DNA from: Zerene cesonia
Lineage: Eukaryota > Arthropoda > Insecta > Lepidoptera > Pieridae
DNA length: 64,000 bases
NCBI RefSeq assembly: GCF_012273895.1
Contig: NC_052109.1
Location: 3,796,432 to 3,860,431 of the forward strand
Direction of reading: 5' to 3'
The position numbers were made by a program, and so were the translations under genes. Below, one piece after another: positions 11,201-24,970 of this stretch (the stretch's first letter is position 1; every line of letters begins with the position of its first letter). The notes below the pieces were generated by a model that saw only the letters and a list, made by a program, of their open reading frames with translations, ran no database searches and was not told the origin of the DNA.

Positions 11201-13122
11201 CCCTTTCCGAGCGGAGACAAAACTAATAAATAAAATTCTGTTAAGTTTTCTTGAATTATAAACTGTGTAAACTGTTAATGACATGACTTTGATTTTTATA
11301 TTTTTAAAACTTAAGGGTTTAGAGAAAAACAGGAAAGTTTTTATGTATAAACACAGTACATTTAAATATGGATCTATATATGATCTATATAGTTCGTATA
11401 ACTTTGTGTATATGGGAACATAAAGCTTTGTATTATTTCTCATCATTCGTATATCTGATTGCGAGGTTTTCGATTGTGCGCAGCCATTCACTCCCCCAAG
11501 CGGTTGAGATTCAAATCGCAACTGATAAACTACTTAGATATACGAAAGTTTTTCTCCAAGCTTTTCTCATCACAATCGCAATAATATGACGTCTCAGTAG
11601 TAACTTTATCTGACAGCACCACTCGATAGACAAAGGACCCGCGTCTCACTCTTGTAATTTACTTCCTTTTTCTCTTTGAATTTGTTTTTAACATTCCCCT
11701 CTTGAAGGGCTGTTATCTGGAAAGCGCTTCGTCCTTACGCTTTTTATACCATTCAGAATATGATTTGATGCGGGCCTCGCCTCCATATTTTCTTTCCTTA
11801 GAATTTGAGTATGATGAATATTGAAAAATACTGGAATTCTTTATTAGGTCACATCATTCATTTGAAAAGCGTCTTAAGAATTCTATAAAAACGTTTTATG
11901 CCGATGTTTGAATGGGTACTCAAGGAAGCAAACGTATTAATTATACGTACGTTGATGAAATATAAAATCTTGTGCTAATGATTCCAACATAAAAGATAAT
12001 ATCCTTATAAGTTCTCATGGAATGAGAGTTAGGTAGATATAAAAGTTAATGTAAACGTTAGGAACAAATAAAACGCCTAATGAAAAAAGGTTGTATAGGC
12101 TGCAAAGATATAAAAATAATAATAACGTTCATTTAGTAGGAAAGCAGAATTTTAATGGTACTTTTAGAGCGTACAGCTGTGCCGTCCAACTTTGTGAGTG
12201 GTCCCGAACGGTCCTGCTCGCGTTATTACCGAAATGAATTGTCTTGATATACTGGAAACTTCGTTTAGACCAAAGTTATCGAGCACATTTTCACACTCCA
12301 CAAGAGGTAACGATTTATGTAGTTTATATAAGAGATAAAAATGTGTGTTAACTATGATTTCCTCATTACTCCCACAACAGGGCAGAAGAAGTTAAGTCAT
12401 TCCAAAATAAGATATAAGCATTCAAATTGGTGCAATATTTCATACTACAAATATTTTAAAATTTTTAAATGATATTAAGGAAAAGAAATAAAAAAAATCA
12501 GTACTCACAATCACCATTACTTTGAATTTTTAGATTTGGGCAATGTGTTATTGAGAAATGAATCATCATAGCTTAATTAAAATACCTTATTTATAATAAT
12601 TTCTCTCAGAGTAACTGCAAGAAGCTTTCAATGCTATACGCAGTAAATGCTATTTAAAACTGGGGATATTAAAATTTATTAAAGGCGGCAGACCCATTTA
12701 TACTCCAACGAGAACTGCAGGAGTGTAAGATAATCATGATTCGCATTTCGCAGTGCGATTGGATGCGGTATTGTGGGCTGATGCTCGCTTTGTTCCTCAT
12801 CTATTGCCGTTACCACAATTCGTTTCCAACTTTTTTCAGCGCACCACTTTCATTCCCATAATTTCTCTTGTCACCAATTGCTTTGTGACTGACGCAGCGT
12901 AGCATGTTTCGATTGTGCTTGTTATTTCATTATTAAGTTCGTTTTTAGAAAGACGCATTGTTTTCCTGAAGGGTTTCGAGTGAACGTGAGAGTTTTATAC
13001 ATACATTTTTCAAGTAAACAGAATCGGTAGATATAATAAAAATAAAGCACATAAGTAAATACCAATCAGATTGGATTTATCAAATGTTAGACTAAAAATT
13101 CCAGGACTTTGTATCTTTTTTC
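5262..13122. other. Gene-poor stretch downstream of PhyH
   Basis: No coding frame longer than chance (a 123-codon frame at 11150-11521 has no protein-like pattern). The 14-mer aaatattgggattg occurs twice (8557-8570 and 8661-8674). A less AT-rich patch lies at 10190-10450, and another at 12700-12960, both without frames. Confidence 0.6.
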
Positions 13123-13180
13123 AACCGACTTCAAGGAAAGGAGGAGATTATCAATTCGTCTGTACATTTTTCATTTCAAA
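13123..13180 (+). repeat. Fragment of 'ccgacttc...ggaggag' repeat (family D)
   Basis: Reads caaccgacttcaaggaaagg and aggagattatcaattcgtct, the first part of a repeat common in Lepidoptera. The continuation ('aactccgt...accgatt') is absent here but present in the copies at 35610 and 43600. Confidence 0.65.
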
Positions 13181-15674
13181 GCTGGTTTCTTCTACGTCGT
13201 CCATTTAAATTTTCTCTAGTTTTGACAATTTCAAGGCGATCCACTTTTTTAATAAAATTAAATATCAGATATACGTTCCTACGTTTAAACATATTTTTAA
13301 GTTTGAGTATATATAACAATAAAATTAAAATTAAATTGATTTATTATGTTATAGATCATGTGAACATTTTATTTCAGCTGCATGGTAGATAAATGGTACC
13401 GATATCAAATAATTATTCAATTTTAGGTAAGAAGCTATAGAAGCGGTGAATCTGCAAAATGACGGTTTCTCAGAGTAATTAATTACCCCAAACTTCAATG
13501 GCCATAGGCAACAAAAGACGATTGTTTGCCTTCCGCCTTGCTGAATCGATATCGACCTTAAAATCCAGATAATCTTTTCCTTTGTGTCTTCTATGGAAGA
13601 AGTAAAGTTTTTATTCCCTACAGATTAGTCGCTCTTTAAAATCGTTTCGTCTTTAACAGCTTCATAATTTTCTTGAGATTTTGTATACGTTTTGTTTCGG
13701 AGTTGAATTTGTAGCGATAGTGACGTATTTCATAATGTTTGCGTAAGCTCTTCACATGTATAGACAGATGCATCAGTTAATTGCTATTCTTATTTTATGT
13801 TTCTCCATTTCGCTGTGTGGAAGTAATAGCGTTGCGTTAAAATATGTTTAATTTTAATCAAAATTAACTAATTTGAATTTAGCCGTAAATTTTTATAGGT
13901 AATTAAGATGAACTAATATTGTTCCAAGGCAAATTGATTAACCAGCACCCAATCTGTCGAGTAAGTCGAAAAGACTGGGCTGAAGATAACGAGCCAAGCA
14001 CAATAGTCCTATTCCCGCCCACACCAAATATGAACTCTCTCATTGTCTACTTAATTACAACGGGTGTCTTTGAGATATGGTCGGTACACATTCAACCACA
14101 AAGCCTGTCATACACATATAACATTTTATCGGTCGAGCAATGTTTTCGCGTCTCGAAAGACAATTACTGTGTCTACGGGAGAGCAACATGACGTCAATCA
14201 AACGTGCCCTAAGCTTGTTCATTGATATCACGAACAGTGACAAGGTGGTTAAATATAACTTAAGAGTTTTACCCCAAAATTGCTATATACATTTACACTT
14301 TTAACTCTCTTGAATGTTCATGTCAATGTCAATCTTCCTCATCAGTGGAAATATAATCCAAAATTAGGATATGTAAAATAAATTCATAGATGTAATACAA
14401 TGAAAATGAATATATTGATCAAGACAGATCAATCATCGAAACTCATGCTCAAAATTGTCGATATAGTCGAAATAAAAATAAAAGACTGGCGATAACAATA
14501 ATTTTAAATTACATCAATTTAGGACGATAACGGCTTCAGTTATTATTTCCATAGCGCCGATAAACCTTGTAAATGGTTTTCCAAACGTCCCGGGCGCGCG
14601 GCGAGCCTTTTTATTAGGGTATTTGTCAAGATATTCTTCCGTAAAAGGGACTATAATCGAAATTTTACGTTTGGTTAACATACGCCCTGTGTTAGCTTCG
14701 ATTGGATTTAAGAAAATCGATAAATTAGCAAGCTCGTGTATGATACATACAAACGATCACCATTGACGAAGTAACATTAAAGTAGCCGCAATATGTTAGG
14801 TTCGTTTATAAAAACAAATTTATGCTTTAATATAGTCTTCGTATACTATGTAGGCTATATATTTATAAGGTGTGTACATCGCTTACATCTACTATTTCGT
14901 ATCTATTATGTAGTTTCTAAAATGTGTTAATTTTTAACTAATCAGAAAGTAAGTACTTGTTACAAGTTTAATTTATGAAAATTAAATATAAATCCATTAT
15001 GATGCGTACTGTTTGAAATATTAAGTAGACGTTGATGAAATCAGAATGACTACAAAGCAATAACGTCACATGTTGTCACCAATATGACATTTCCATATTT
15101 AATGAAGTGATTGTTGAACATGATCGGTATTAATTGGAATACTCAATCTGTTTGTTTGTTTGCTTTAAACTTGGCTAATATTAGTTAAAGAAGCGATATT
15201 GTTTTAATTCGAGTTGCGAATAATGCACTAATGCAAATAAATTTGGATCTGTATTATCTAACTGTAAAATAAAGAATGAAAATATGTGTATACTTTAGAC
15301 CATGCTCTCGTCATCGTTATAATATTTCATATTTCTTTAAGTACGTATTCATAAAAGTACATACGTAAGCTACTTGTTTTCTTACTCATAAGCGTTTCTA
15401 GGTTAGTGTGTCTTGTGAAGGTACACTGCATAATATTATGATTAAGATGCAGTTTCTCTTCCGTTTTATTCAAATAAGGCTTTCTAAAAGTTGCGAAACT
15501 TTTTGCTAAATAAGAAACCTTTTTTTACGGGGAAATGAAAAAGACTAAAGTTTTCGAAGACTATTGAATCAGAGCAGGGTTCGATATTTTTTTCGTGGAC
15601 TGTTTTTTACTATCTGCTGCAGGAACATTATTTTGTTAGTTAATTTTTTCAAGTTTCCGAGTGTTTATGATATA
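13181..15674. other. Non-coding
   Basis: Nothing recognised apart from a sharp GC burst, cccgggcgcgcggcgag, near 14589-14605 in otherwise AT-rich DNA. Confidence 0.55.
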
Positions 15675-15790
15675 CTTGCTGAGCTCTGCGGTTTCACCTG
15701 CGTAAGTCCGTATCCCGTAGGAATATCGGGATAAAAAGTTGCCTATATGTTATTCCAGTTGTCCAGCTGTAAATTCTGGAAATGGCAATA
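15675..15790 (-). mobile_element. Helitron-like repeat fragment
   Basis: On the + strand it contains tcacctgcgtaagtccgtat, cccgtaggaatatcgggata and aaaaagttgcctatatgtta, a standard block of the 24764-24970 type of lepidopteran repeat. The 'caaatttcatcaaaatc' part and both ends are missing. Confidence 0.6.
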
Positions 15791-18700
15791 GCTTCCCTTC
15801 GATTTGGATTAACTAGAGAAAATGTTAATTTTTAGTTTCGCTTTTTCGCATTCGCTTTTGCCGATAGCATAAGTAGGTACCACTTACATACATAGTAAGC
15901 ACCGATAACATAATACACTTTCATACCATGACCATCGTATAAAATTCTTTTGCTTTTTCTTTCGCTTGCACGGATTTATACCGTAAAGAGCAAATTGTGG
16001 TATGACAGTAATAAAGCATGCGGGGTGTTAGTCATCGGTCAGCGGATCAAGTCGGGTGTCCAATTTCCTGGGCACTGCAGTCGGAAGCCACCTCGATTAG
16101 CTCCACGATACAGCCAGGAAATGCACGTGTTTGCTCTGCGACGGGTCACAGATAAATTGTGTGTACAGAACGCTGCGGCTTTGCTTAAGCGATGCTTATA
16201 ACCGCCTTATAAACTTTCAAACGCCTTATTAGGTGCTTCTAGACACTAAATTTAAGGGCTTGTTTGAATGCTTGTGCATATCAAGATAAAGATTTAACCG
16301 GTGTTTATGCACATTCAGGCGATATAGTTATAATTTTAGAGATTCAGCACATGTTCTGGGAATCCTTGCGTAATTTGTAGATAAGTCAATATTTTGCTGC
16401 AGCTTTTAGCGAAAATTTTTTAGTTCGTACATCAATTATCCAAGGAAATAAACCGTTATTTTCTTATTATTATATCTTTATATAAGTAACCGAAAATAAG
16501 GGTATATTTATAGATGGTCTTTACCATCTCTAGATGTCTGTTAATAATACCTTGTACACGAAATTAATAACATTGGTATTAATTCCTGAACACCAACGTT
16601 CCCCAAATTAATAAGCTAGCTCTGAATTCAAATTAAATAAAACAAGTTTTTGTTGTATACGACTACTATTTCGTTTGTAATAGAGGCCTATACATCTTTT
16701 ACAGTGTGGGCAAACCAAGAATGAATTGTTAAATATGCAAAAGCTCGAATACCCCGAATATTTGATGAGTGAATGTAAAAAGTAATTTCTAAGGTTCATT
16801 AATCATACCCTTAAAATATCAAGAGTAAATAGGAAAATAATTTCGAATCTTTTTACTCTGACGTCTTCCCGTCACTGACTTAATTTCTCCTATAACTTCA
16901 TCTATTGAAAAGGTCACGGAAGCCTTTCAATGATTCGTAATTAAAAATTCAAGATGAGGAAATCTATTAAAATTTAAAGTGAAGTGTGTTTTGTGAGTTT
17001 TGCAGAAACATTTGTTATCTGGGTCGACGAAGAGCGAGAGAAGCGGAATGCTCAACGGCGCCGATGATTCATCGAAATTGCACCGTAATTGAAAAAAATA
17101 TGTTATTGCTGTTTGATGCATTGCTAGAAATTTCGCGCCACCGAAAAAAATTGTATCTGATCCAATCCACGTCTATTCCCTGTGAAATTACACCTCATTT
17201 GATATATGGTTTCGATTCGTAAAAAGTTATCCGATTAGGTTGGACAAGTACATATTGTTCATTACTGCGGTTCGTCCTTTATTTTGAAGGTGCTGTTACT
17301 AATTGAATTTTGGCTATGGAGCGCAGTATATGAGTATATAAGGAGCATAGCATAGTGACTAAGAAGTTAAACGTATGTTTATATTATGAGATTTATGTAT
17401 AATTAATTTTATAATAAGCCCATCTCTTTGAATAAAAAAAATATAAAAAGGAAATTGAGTTAATATATAATCCACAGAATTATAGTGGTAAAGAAATTAT
17501 AGTGGTTCTTCTCACTTAAACGATAACTGTTTAAGGTTAATATAAAACAAAAATAAAAAACATTACAGTCGACGGCAGTAAAGAGTATTAAAAAGTGATA
17601 CATAAATGATAAAAACATGCCCCTTTAAATGGGATAAAAATAACAAAAGTTTGATCATTTTCTTTCAGTTGTACAAACCTTTGAAACATGTGTCAATAAC
17701 ATCACCTGTCCTTTGCCTGACTAAGAAAAATAAATCTGACTCTAAACGCAGTCTTGTTATTTACATTTAATATAAAATCGCTCTTTAAACTGCAGACAAT
17801 ACAATATTTACGTCAGTTTCAATTGTTCTGATGCAAGCGTTAAGCGTCCAAATACGAATTCAAGAGCCTAGTGCGATTTCTCGCAAAAAATAAAAATACA
17901 AGAGAATTGTAGCAGTCTTTGACAAGCACTTCGGCAGGGCCCGGGCCGTTCAAGCGTGTTTGCTTAGCCCCAGTTCGCAAATGCTACTGATTGCTTGTTT
18001 GTCGTAGAAAATTTTTATTTCCCTCGTTGAAGCTGTGTGCCATCTCGCTGAATTTTCGATTTAACTATTTTGAATTTCCTTTATTGGTTTTTCTTATCAG
18101 CGATTTTGCTTAGGTTAATTCAGGCGCTACTTTTTGCGAGTCTCATTTGTCATTTTATTTTAGAGACGCAGTACGTTTCTTCGTATAAATTAAGACCACG
18201 AAAATATGTGAAATGTATTTTATTATTTTTTGTTAAGTGTATAATGTTATTACATTTGTATGGAGCTGGTTCAATATTGCTTCGAGACTCACTCGACGGG
18301 GTGACAAGAGTTCTTGTCAACAACATGGACGAGACGGTACTGTAAAATACAAAATGAAGTTCTCAGAATACTCATTCGATAGCCATATAATAAATAATGA
18401 TAAGTATTCATTATTCTGAGCAAATTCAGATTCTGTTTTGTTTTGCCGTAATTTAAACAAACTGCTTTATGTGCAAATTATATTCCATTTCTTTCGCTAT
18501 AATAGTTATATAAATGGAATATTCAATATGTAAAGGGTAATTTGTTACAGATAATTATTATTTAATTCATCATCCTAGCCTTAACAAAAGCAACATAACA
18601 TTAGTTTGAACCCATGCAATAATATTTATAACTATTCATTATACACTACACGTCCGTGAATTTCGTTAAGGGAGAAGATCAAAGGCAATAAAACAATTTA

Positions 18701-19146
18701 AAAATAGTTCGAAATCCTTTATTAAACAAGCAGCTTTTGTTTTGTTTCAGGGAATCCAGTTGAAATCAGAAGATATTCTCGGCCGATCCCGTATCGACAA
18801 GCGGCTTAGTTTAAATTGAAACATATTGGTGGAGAAGGAATCCTTACCTTACGTGTAGTCTTCTACATATGTATGTATGTATCTATTCACATGTTTGGTG
18901 CAGATAACAACGATTGGCAACTTTACATTTAGATAACACGTGTCTTGCATTGTAAGTAATTCATGTTTGGTGTAATTGTCGTATTTGGAGTAGTTGCAAA
19001 GAGATTTATGTACAGCATTGTCTTTTATCAATATTGCTTTAACTGAGAATCATATTGAAAAATCAATAAAATTGGATCTTGGTTACTAATTTACAGGAAC
19101 GAGATAATTATGTGTATGATTAAGTTATAAATTAAATATATTGTAG
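15791..19146. other. Non-coding
   Basis: GC-richer patch at 16020-16200 without a convincing protein. At 17938-17947 there is an all-GC palindrome, ggcccgggcc. Nothing else recognised. Confidence 0.55.
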
Positions 19147-19320
19147 TAGCTTTTGCCTGCGGCTTCGCACCCGTTAATTAGGCGTACTTTAATAGATGTT
19201 ATTGTACATATAAATCTTGAATGACTCGATCTGTTAAAAAACCCCATCAAAATCCGTTTCGTAGTTTTAAAGATTTAAGCATATATAGGGACATTGGGTC
19301 AGATAAATTGTGATAGTGAT
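19147..19320 (-). mobile_element. Lepidopteran interspersed repeat, partial
   Basis: Contains tgcctgcggcttcgcacccg, then gaatgactcgatctgttaaa, catcaaaatccgtttcgtag and aagatttaagcatatatagg. These blocks in this order are a widespread moth and butterfly repeat of the non-autonomous, probably Helitron-like kind. Strand is given by analogy with 24764-24970. Confidence 0.6.
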
Positions 19321-20565
19321 TATTAACAATATAATTTAAAATTAAAAATATATGATATTATGGACAATGTTATAACTTTCATTTATAATAGATATAACTA
19401 CACGACGTATTGGTACCTATTTATTCGCCACAGAAGGTCACAGGCCTTTTATTTGCCATCTAGTCGTTACAGTAAATTTGCAGTCATTCTTCAAATGTCT
19501 ATATTATACAGCCCGTGCACTCTATTTCAGTTATAAAATTGTAGTCAGACATTTTATTACACTTCCTATTTTTGCAGAACGATGCGAAACTCGCAATTGC
19601 ACGTGTTCTAAATTTCAATCCACGCTATTGAACATCAAAATTTTGTTTATAATATTTGTATATTTCCATGAAAATTTCTAATAATGATTTCGAAGTTCCG
19701 TTCAGTACGTGGCACATTAAAAAAAGAACTATTTACGTTACAAATACAAAAAGTAATGAATTTTCAGTATCATGCATTTATTTGTTTTACACACAGAGTG
19801 CTTAGTATTCATATAATATTTTTTGATTTGGGTGTGCTATCCGTATCAAATCTGCATATATAAAATGACGATTCATTTTAAATGTATATATGTGTACGTG
19901 AGTAACTTTCAAACGATTCCTTTAAAGATGATTCTTATTTTTGTTATAGTGAGGTATAATTTTATGTGTAAAGAAAAAAAAATTAAAAACAGGAATGTTT
20001 TCATACAAATTCAATATTGTATAATGTGGTAAATAATTCAGTTATAATTTACAATAACTTGAACCACCAAAGTTCTGTGCCTTACGGACAGTAACCTCAC
20101 AATTTCTTCAGTACTCCCTTAATAATATACATTTGTTAGTGATATTATGACTGTTATGTAAAGAAAACTTAGTGATATTATTATAGAAGGTAGCACCTAA
20201 CAAAAGTAGACCTTTCGGAAACGCACATTCAGTAAATTTAGTCCGAAACAACAGCAATAAATAACTGGCCCGTAAAGGGAGGACAAAGGTTCAAGAATAT
20301 CGGCCAAATGAATTGAAAGGCTTCATACATAAAACAACAGCCTTCCTTCCTAAGCTACAGAGGTATCACTCTAGCTAGGAATCAGTACAGAGTATTAACT
20401 TTCCCTTATTTATTAGTGACTTGCAAGAAATTTTGTAGTAGAAAGGTTAAGCATGTATCCTTGCTTGTAGATTGTTATTTTTAACATTGCAAAAGTGTGT
20501 TTGCTTGTTATTTTTTTGCTTTTTTTTTTCAAATTGGGACGAAGTAATTTTATGGTATGATTTGG
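19321..20565. other. Non-coding
   Basis: AT-rich, no feature recognised; the two 67-69 codon frames here are Ile/Tyr/Phe-rich chance frames. Confidence 0.6.
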
Positions 20566-20583
20566 TTGTCTATAGTTGTCTAT

Positions 20584-20621
20584 AGTTGGGGTAGCTAGAC
20601 CACTGTCTAGCTACCCCAACT
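20584..20621. repeat. Perfect 17-bp hairpin, 4-base loop
   Basis: Arms 20584-20600 (agttggggtagctagac) and 20605-20621 are exact reverse complements around the loop cact. Immediately upstream the decamer ttgtctatag is repeated twice in tandem (20566-20585). Confidence 0.97.
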
Positions 20622-20808
20622 GCCAATGCCACTGCATAGTTTATTTTTTACACCAGTAAAACATCTAATTCCCATCGTATTTTGCTTACGCGGGCGCAGT
20701 CGAGGGTGGAAAGCGTATATGAGCATTATAATAAATAAAGAACTAGTTTGCGTTTTACAATTTTTTTAATGAAAAACATGGAAGCGCTTCACGTGAGAGA
20801 GATGAACA

Positions 20809-20894
20809 AACATGCAAACAAATAAATTTAGTAATATATATATCTATAGTAATATATTACTATAGTTATACGCTTATTTATTTGTTTGCATGTT
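20809..20894. repeat. Nested inverted repeat: 18-bp arms around a 22-bp palindrome
   Basis: Arms 20809-20826 (aacatgcaaacaaataaa) and 20877-20894 are perfect reverse complements. Between them, 20844-20865 is a perfect 22-bp palindrome with centre aatatatt. A (ta)n run follows. No target site duplication was seen. It could be a tiny MITE or foldback element. Confidence 0.95.
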
Positions 20895-22179
20895 ATATAT
20901 ATATATATCTTTATTATGATGAACATCGCTAAATATCTTCCTGAGGGATTGTAGCACGTGTCTTTCACATGACCAATGATACGCCTCGACCACTTACTAA
21001 TTTAATTTCAGTGATGGAATTAACTCTACTCTTTCTATTTAAGTTTCTACAGGAATACCTATCTCATGCTATCTACAAAGTATCGTAGTATAAAGCACTA
21101 ATACCAATTAATAATAATATAATTTCTCTACGTTTATAGTTACAAAACAGTTATCAAGTAATCTTCCTCCCTAAATTTTTCTTCAAATTTGTACACAAGT
21201 AATGTAAATTACAAAAAACATTTCAATTGCCAGTGGTTACCAAACTTTGAAATATAGTCGAACTAAAAAGTAATTCTTCGATCTAGATTAGACCCCAGGA
21301 TAAGTATTGCAGTTATAAATAACCAAACTTTTGCCATTTTCAAAATTACGACCTAGATAAGGCTTCTTCGGCTGTTAATCATCATTGGAAATTGGTTTTC
21401 GGCTTCATGCTCCATAAAATTTTTGAAATAGTATTGATACATTGATCGGGTTTGGTAAAAGCTTATTTTTTTCTAAGTATAAATAAATTAAGTTTTCAAA
21501 CGAATGTATGAACCAGCTAGGATTTTTATAAAAAAACACGGCAGCACGGCGGCCCTAGTTATAATAAGTATAATTAACTAATGCTCAACATTGAATATTA
21601 CTTGAAACTGGTTCGTATTGCCAATTAAAATAAACAATAGATGTTTATAGATCGAACTAATAGTAGGTATATGTTTATCTAAATTTTTTGAACAAAATGT
21701 CTTTAACACTATCTTACACGATCACTATCTATCTTTGTTTATTTCGATTATTTATGTGAATATACAATGTTTTCAGTAAAAATTATAATTGACTGTGTAC
21801 CACCGAAGAATCAAATTACTCAAACAGAAACCAATAGGGGCCCAAATAAAAACTTCAGAAACAGGTTAAACTGGCTTGCTAAAGAAAAACACGTTTTGAT
21901 AACAAAAACTAGTTCCACCTATTAACAATCTTGACCATTACCAAATTATATTAGTTATGACATTATTTAAAAGTAGTTCTAGTTAGAGATAACGCGCTCT
22001 TTAAAACTGATATTTAAGAATTTCATACCTGTATCGGCGTTAAAAACGCAGAGCACAAAATATTTAAGGTTTTCATACTATTTATATATGAGATGTATGT
22101 ATGTGAGGTAGATATCGTTGTACAATATGTTATGTGATTCTTTCGGCCTACATTTTTTTTTTTATGTTACAGTCGGCAA
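20895..22179. other. Non-coding
   Basis: Apart from the (ta)n run at its start, nothing recognised. Confidence 0.6.
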
Positions 22180-22490
22180 TGGAGCTGGTGGGACGCCCGA
22201 TGGTAAGCGCTACCACCGCCCATGAACATTTGGAGAGGCATAAGGTCCATTGCAGACCTTACGCCTCTACAAATGGATTGCCGACTTTTTGGAAAGAGAT
22301 TACGGAAGGATTGGCGATAGGAATAAAGGAAAGGACTGGGAAGGGTAAGGAAAAGGATATGGGCCTCCGGCTCCCCCACTCACCGAACGAAACACAGCAG
22401 AATGCTATTTCACGCCGGTCTTCTGTGGGGGTGTGGTACTTCCCCGGTGCGAGCTGGCCCAATTCGTGCCGAAGCGTGCTCGACTACCAC
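22180..22490 (+). mobile_element. High-copy lepidopteran repeat (family C), full copy
   Basis: Starts with gagctggtgggacgccc and gatggtaagcgctacc, passes through a purine-rich middle and ggctcccccactcaccgaac, and ends with cttccccggtgcgagctggc and cccaattcgtgccgaag. It is much richer in GC than its surroundings. An open frame of 186 codons across it (22134-22694) is a by-product of that and not a gene. The block order is one I know as abundant across moths and butterflies; it is non-autonomous, and its class (SINE or LINE-derived) is not settled from this sequence. Confidence 0.85.
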
Positions 22491-24271
22491 ATATTACTTA
22501 CTACATATTTAAAACGTATTTATTATTGGCCAAAGTATTCCTTAAAGTCAAGTATCTATTTGCGTTATTTTACTTTATGCGTCTACTCGTTTGTTTATGA
22601 CAAGAAAAAAGATTCATCCAAATTGATTAATAGATTGCCTAAAAGGTTCAGGAAAAAAGGAGGATGGATAAGTGATTTTGCCTTCGGCACTTAATCATTT
22701 GCTCAGACTCTGAAGAATTTTGAAATAAAGGTAATTTTTTGTTTATAGGGTTTAAAAATTTTTGTTCTTCCGTGGCAAACGTATTGTGATTTTGATTCTT
22801 ATTTTAGTTTATGTAGTTTTCAATGTATTTTTTAAATATTTCAAAAAATATACATATTCGTAAAATATGTATTTTCTGCTCTTCGTATTTTTATATTATT
22901 ATCGTATTTAATAACTTAAACTAATATTTTTTTATGAATACCACTGTCTTTCTGTATTGATCGTGTAAAATGTAGCCGGGGGTTTGATAGTTTCCAAGCA
23001 GTGCGTCAGACTTGCAAACAGCCCGAAGTAACAACTGATATGATGTTGTTATGCAACGTAGGGGCGTCTGAAGCGCACACATAAATTACGATTTATCGCC
23101 AACCTGCCAAACTTTCTGGACGCCTCACCTTTCTTCCGACCAAACCCTATTTTGTTTAACTTCTTTATTCCGCTCAATGGTTTTGGGTCTTAGTCTATGA
23201 ATAAAAGCAAATTTATTGTAATCCAGTCTATAGTTTGTCTCTACTGATACATCCGATCTCTATCCATCTAATCCTATCTTTGTGTACATTAAATGAAATT
23301 CTCGAGTCGGTACAATATCGGAATATTTTATATATTATATACATTTAATCGAATTATTACAAAAATAAGTTAATTTTTATATATTTTATGTTGTCTTTAT
23401 AAAAAATTCGTTACAAATTTCTATATCTATAATATTCATAGGTTACATATAAAACTACATCTATAAATCTAGCACAGTTAATAGATTAGAAATCCTACAA
23501 AACAATTTTTTTTATAGCAACAATAATAGTTAAAAAACTTTGCATTGTCTTTATTATTCATCGTGCCACCAACGAAGTTAACCATAATGTAATATTGGTA
23601 AAGGGGAGACAGGTAGCTGCGGCGCCAAGTTTCTGCGTAAACAAACCAATAAACGTCGTCACAGACAATTTTAGGGGAAGAAAACAATTATTTACCTTTC
23701 ATCTGATATATGCGATGCCGGCGTTTGGTAATCCGTTCACCTGAGTTTGCGCGACTATCAATGTTAATTAAATTGCTTCGGGAATAATTTGGACGATGGT
23801 TCTCGGGTTGCTTTAGATGGAGATGCGGTGTTCGATGTGTTTAATGAGAAGCACGAAGGAAATATATTACAATGTTATTAATTACACTGAGTACACTGAC
23901 GGCTTAATTTCTAAACTATAATCTATACTAATACGCCATGGCATATGAAATGAAACTAGTACCATTATGTGTATTAAAGTCTTGTAAAGATACTCGCTCA
24001 ATTGCCCTTTTAATCTCTATTTGTATTTGTTGAACAATTAATAAGAAATAATTAATTCTTATCATTGTTGTAAAGAAATTAGTTTTATTACCTTCTATTT
24101 TACCTGCCCATTATTTACTTGAATATGTATCAGCATGCTATTCATATTTTATTTTAGGAGAATTTCTTCTGAAACGCTAACGGTGCACACATAAGGTGCA
24201 CATAATATCAACTATTCCACTTAGCCTTTATTATGTACTGACAAGCCAGTTGTTTTATTATAAAAAATATG
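22491..24271. other. Non-coding
   Basis: No gene or known repeat recognised. A mixed-composition stretch lies at 22975-23160. Confidence 0.6.
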
Positions 24272-24334
24272 TTTTTTTTTTTGTATAGTCTATTATGTAT
24301 AACATATACTGAACAGATTATACAAAAAAAAAAA
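24272..24334. repeat. 16-bp inverted repeat of T11GTATA
   Basis: T11 plus gtata (24272-24287) is matched by tatac plus A11 (24319-24334), with a 31-base loop. Low complexity makes chance more likely than for the other hairpins. Confidence 0.85.
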
Positions 24335-24763
24335 TATCGTTATTGACAGTATTTGTACTGTGTTCTCAAAGAGAATTATGCTCGGTAAAATAATAAAACA
24401 TCTGCTGCAGCTTTTAGAGGAGCAATTTATCAATAACGTTCAACACGGCTTTATTTAAAACTGTCTGAATATGCATCATGTTATTTTATTTATCAGAAGG
24501 ATATTCAAGATATTATTCGCAGTCTATTAATTTCCCAATGAAATTGTGTTCGTAACTACGAAAACTAAATATTATGATACAAGCATCTTTTGACATTTAG
24601 ATGACATTGACAGAGGAGCGTGGGTGATAAGTAAGGTTTGGCGATGCAAAAAATCTCCTTTTTCAGATAATTAGGAATGAAGTTGTCATGTTGATATTCA
24701 GTGTTTTTTGGAATTTTATCTTATTTTCTTCGTATGGTAAAGTAGCTAAATATATACATTACT

Positions 24764-24970
24764 TAACGCTCTTTCCGGCTCCGCCCGGATATCAAGATTT
24801 CTGTTTTATCCCAAGGAACCATTTAATCGGGATAAAAAGTATTCATCACCCAAGTTAGCTCATACTCTGTCTGTATACCAAATTTCATCAAAATCTGATC
24901 AGGAGTTTCAGTGATATTAAGAGACACATATTCAAACAAACAAACTTTCACATTTATAACATTAGTGTGA
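24764..24970 (-). mobile_element. Helitron-like repeat (family with 'gggataaaaagt')
   Basis: Read on the + strand: ggctccgcccggat, gggataaaaagtattcatca, taccaaatttcatcaaaatc, then caaacaaacaaactttcaca and attagtgtga. The minus strand therefore starts TC after an A, as in Helitrons. The other end is eroded (cgttaagt where gctagt is expected). A common lepidopteran repeat; class inferred from the ends only. Confidence 0.65.

Noticed and set aside
11460..11525. tRNA-like remnant with 'ggttgagattcaaatc'
   Set aside because: Only a weak B-box resemblance; no A box at the right distance.
18362..18420. Inverted repeat ctcagaata / tattctgag
   Set aside because: Only 9 bp pair across a 41-base loop; this is within chance for AT-rich DNA.
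22134..22694. 186-codon open frame
   Set aside because: It spans the family C repeat and its flank; the protein reads as translated repeat and resembles no family.
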